In this document: positions 5,320 to 7,592 of the stretch, in pieces
Numbering within the stretch: the first letter of the stretch is position 1
How the letters are laid out: each line of letters starts with the position of its first letter
NCBI GenBank assembly: GCA_012735455.1
Contig: JAAYHG010000213.1
Coordinates: forward strand, 1 to 7,592
Length of the DNA stretch: 7,592 nucleotides
From: Bacillota bacterium
GTDB taxonomy: Bacteria; Bacillota; DTU030; DUMP01
Direction of reading: 5' to 3'
Notes under the pieces: model-generated
Told to the model about the DNA's origin: nothing
Database searches by the model: none
What the model saw: the letters and a program-made list of their open reading frames with translations, nothing else
Made by a program: the position numbers and the translations under genes

Positions 5320-7536
5320 ATGATAGAGCTTGCCGCCGTTGTGGTGGATCATGTAACAGCTGCTACTAACAAGCTGTTCACTTACAGTGTACCGCCAGAA
5401 CTGAGAGGAAGTGTTCGGTGCGGTACTCAGGTAAAGGTGCCTTTTAATCGGCGGTGGCTTACTGGTTATGTAACACCGGAGCCTGCCCCCGAGGCCCCAG
5501 GGATCAAGCCCATTGCTGAGATTATTGCCCAGGATCTTTTCACAGTCCGTACTTGGGCGTTGGCGCGGTGGATTTCAGAGTACTACCTTTGTCACCTTGT
5601 AGAGGCGGTGCGCCTTATTATTCCGCCTGGAGCCAGCGGTAGGTTCAGAGTACCGCGGCTACCGCAGGTAGTGGAGTTGAACTGTGCAAGAGAGGTGGCT
5701 TCTAGCCTAAGCTCTGAACTGGAACCGCGGGCGCCGGCACAGGCCAGACTACTGCAAGTGGCCGCGGCTGCCGCGCAAGGGCTTACTAAGACTGAGTTGT
5801 TGCGTCGGGCGCAGGCTGGATCTTCCAGTCTCGATGCTTTGCTCAAACGAGGGGTTCTGACCCTAAGGGAGCTACCCTTGGGTACAGCTTCGTGTACCCT
5901 GTTACCAACGGGGGTAGCGCCTGAGCTGAATCGTGATCAGGCACAGGCCGTTGAACAGATTACAGCAGCACTAGAGGCGGAGCAAACTGAGACCTTCTTG
6001 CTTCACGGTGTTACCGGCAGCGGCAAAACAGAGGTTTACCTCCAAGCTTTGGCTGCCTCTGCACGCTCAGGGCGTGGGGGTATTGTTTTGGTGCCGGAGA
6101 TTGCTTTAACACCTCAGACCGTAAGGCGGTTCCAAAGTCGCTTTGGTAGCCAGGTCGCTGTGCTACATAGCGCACTTGCGGTGCGGGAAAGATACGCGGA
6201 GTGGCAAAGGATCCAGCGTGGCGAAGCCCGTGTGGTGGTAGGTGCCCGGTCGGCAGTTTTTGCACCTGTAAATAAACTAGGGTTAATCATCTTGGACGAA
6301 GAGCACGAGCCTGCGTATAAACAGGATGAGAGCCCGCGCTACGCGGCGCGTGATGTAGCCCTGAAGCGTGCTGCCGAGGAAAATGCGGTTGTTGTTTTAG
6401 GAAGCGCTACTCCCTCGGTAACCTCCTACTACCGCGCTCAAAGCGGTAATTACCGGCTTCTAACTCTACCAGAGCGAGTGGCCAGTCAATCCCTGCCGCA
6501 AGTAACGGTAGTAGACATGCGTGCAGAACTGGCCGCAGGAAATCGCAGCATTTTTAGCCGCGATCTGCTGGAGTCTTTGCGCGTAGCTTTATTGCGGGGC
6601 GAACAAGCCATTTTGTTTCTTAATCGCCGTGGCTATAGTACCTTTATACTTTGCCGTCACTGCGGCCAGGTGGCAACCTGCCCGCATTGCGAGATAGCTT
6701 TGACCTGGCACAAGGGTGGCAGGCGCTTAGTATGCCACCACTGTGGTTATAGTGAGCGGCCGTACCAGGTTTGTCCCCGCTGTGGGAGCAACCTGGTGAG
6801 AGAGTTTGGCTGTGGAACCGAGAGAGTTGAAGCTGAAGCCACCCGGCTACTGCCCGGGGCTCGCGTTCTGCGTCTAGATGCCGATACTACCGCAGAGCGC
6901 GGTGCTCACGACAAGATACTAACTGCCTTCGGGCGCCGCGAAGCGAACATTCTTGTAGGCACGCAGATGGTGGCTAAGGGACTTGATTTTGCCAGGGTTT
7001 CAGTGGTTGGTATTATCAGTGCAGATCTCAGCCTGCACCTGCCGGACCCCTATGCCTGGGAACGTACTTTTCAGCTCTTGGAGCAGGTAGCTGGACGCGC
7101 TGGTCGAGGTAAAGCGGCAGGGCGGGTGATTCTCCAGACCTACAATCCGGAACACCCCAGTATTGTTTGCGCTGGACGACATGATTATGAGGGTTTTTAT
7201 CGTATAGAGCTGGAGCGCAGGCGGCGCCGCCGTTACCCGCCATTTGTGGAAGTAGTACTCCTGCGGGCCATCGGTCCTGCAGAGGGAGTACTACAGCGTG
7301 TCCTGGGGTTTGTGGTCGAGAGGATTGGGAAGCGAGTTGGCCAGGGAATAGAAGGTCCTGCGCCCAGCCCCTTTCTTAAACAGGGAGATAACTACCGATG
7401 GCAGGTGGTATTCAAAGGTGACAACCTGGCTTCGCTAAAGGAGGACCTGGGCGTGCTGCTCACGGAGCTTAAACCAGAGTGCAAACGGCAGAGGGTGCGA
7501 CTGAGCGTGGATGTTGACCCGCTGTCATACCTGTAG
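5320..7536 (+). CDS. priA: Primosomal replication-restart helicase PriA
   Basis: PriA is a 3'-to-5' superfamily 2 DNA helicase that recognises abandoned replication forks and reloads the replisome. The 738-residue protein has the normal length and order. The N-terminal 3'-DNA-binding domain (about 1-105) is followed by a variable winged-helix linker rich in Ala and Leu. The helicase core has Walker A GVTGSGKT (230-237), the Walker B box DEEH (326-329) and GSATPS (361-366). Eight zinc-binding cysteines follow: 445, 448, 454, 457, 472, 475, 485 and 488. The second helicase lobe carries LVGTQMVAKGLDF (545-557) and QVAGRAGR (589-596), followed by the YPPF segment (639-642) and the C-terminal domain. 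A run of six arginines (633-638) just before YPPF is more basic than usual. The ATG at 5320 is preceded by tandem AAGGA motifs in a possible hairpin. No catalytic or zinc-binding residue is missing. Confidence 0.97.
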   Translation: MIELAAVVVDHVTAATNKLFTYSVPPELRGSVRCGTQVKVPFNRRWLTGYVTPEPAPEAPGIKPIAEIIAQDLFTVRTWALARWISEYYLCHLVEAVRLIIPPGASGRFRVPRLPQVVELNCAREVASSLSSELEPRAPAQARLLQVAAAAAQGLTKTELLRRAQAGSSSLDALLKRGVLTLRELPLGTASCTLLPTGVAPELNRDQAQAVEQITAALEAEQTETFLLHGVTGSGKTEVYLQALAASARSGRGGIVLVPEIALTPQTVRRFQSRFGSQVAVLHSALAVRERYAEWQRIQRGEARVVVGARSAVFAPVNKLGLIILDEEHEPAYKQDESPRYAARDVALKRAAEENAVVVLGSATPSVTSYYRAQSGNYRLLTLPERVASQSLPQVTVVDMRAELAAGNRSIFSRDLLESLRVALLRGEQAILFLNRRGYSTFILCRHCGQVATCPHCEIALTWHKGGRRLVCHHCGYSERPYQVCPRCGSNLVREFGCGTERVEAEATRLLPGARVLRLDADTTAERGAHDKILTAFGRREANILVGTQMVAKGLDFARVSVVGIISADLSLHLPDPYAWERTFQLLEQVAGRAGRGKAAGRVILQTYNPEHPSIVCAGRHDYEGFYRIELERRRRRRYPPFVEVVLLRAIGPAEGVLQRVLGFVVERIGKRVGQGIEGPAPSPFLKQGDNYRWQVVFKGDNLASLKEDLGVLLTELKPECKRQRVRLSVDVDPLSYL

Positions 7537-7538
7537 CT

Positions 7539-7544
7539 AAGGAG
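7539..7544 (+). promoter_or_regulatory. Ribosome binding site for def
   Basis: AAGGAG lies eight bases before the ATG at 7553, and a second purine-rich GAGAGG follows closely. It fixes the start of the gene cut off by the window end. Confidence 0.7.
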
Positions 7545-7552
7545 AGGATTAG

Positions 7553-7592
7553 ATGGAGGACCTTACCATTCGCCTCTATGGCGATCCTGTAC
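7553..7592 (+). CDS. def: Peptide deformylase, N-terminal fragment cut by the window end
   Basis: Only 13 complete codons are visible, reading Met-Glu-Asp-Leu-Thr-Ile-Arg-Leu-Tyr-Gly-Asp-Pro-Val. The segment IRxYGDPV at residues 6-13 is the characteristic opening of bacterial peptide deformylases, the metal enzymes that remove the formyl group from the initiating methionine of new proteins. The gene starts 16 bases after priA with a good ribosome binding site, and priA-def-fmt is a conserved order in Firmicutes, so fmt is expected next. The metal-binding motifs lie beyond the window and cannot be checked. The call therefore rests on a short motif plus gene order. Confidence 0.8.
   Translation, partial: MEDLTIRLYGDPV

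Noticed and set aside
4925..5320. 131-codon open frame on the minus strand across the end of coaBC
   Set aside because: It is an antisense shadow of the CoaB domain: rich in Ser, Leu and Arg with no motif, and its start lies in the priA ribosome binding region.

Overview
The window is a compact, single-strand block of housekeeping genes from a bacterium. It most likely comes from a Gram-positive member of the Firmicutes, probably an anaerobic and perhaps thermophilic clostridial lineage of the Peptococcaceae/Moorella kind. Three things support this: the order yicC(yloC)-remA-gmk-rpoZ-coaBC-priA-def matches the arrangement known from Bacillus subtilis and many clostridia; a RemA/DUF370 gene is present; and diaminopimelate is made through LL-diaminopimelate aminotransferase (DapL), which is common in anaerobic Firmicutes. 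Base composition looks moderately GC-rich by eye. The genus is inference.

Layout. Positions 1-794 hold the 3' portion of dapF (diaminopimelate epimerase); its first twenty or so codons lie outside the window. A 101-base spacer (795-895) follows. It is the only real intergenic space and holds a plausible but unproven promoter with two overlapping dyads. From dapL (TTG start at 896) to the window end the genes are nearly contiguous and all on the + strand: dapL, yicC (1-base gap), remA (22-base gap, very strong Shine-Dalgarno), gmk, rpoZ (ATGA overlap with gmk), coaBC, priA and the first 13 codons of def. I see no terminator, RNA gene, mobile element or CRISPR array.

How the genes work together. 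DapL and DapF catalyse consecutive steps: tetrahydrodipicolinate to LL-diaminopimelate to meso-diaminopimelate, for lysine and peptidoglycan. The downstream genes form a classic growth block: an endoribonuclease (YicC), a DNA-binding regulator (RemA), GMP-to-GDP conversion (Gmk), the RNA polymerase omega subunit (RpoZ), coenzyme A synthesis (CoaBC), replication restart (PriA) and N-terminal deformylation of new proteins (Def).

No previously undescribed system is evident. The points that merit a second look are small: a textbook G-quadruplex motif on the coding strand of dapF, dyads in the dapF-dapL spacer, a hairpin that would bury the priA ribosome binding site just after the coaBC stop codon, and the uneven use of start codons and ribosome binding sites along the operon.
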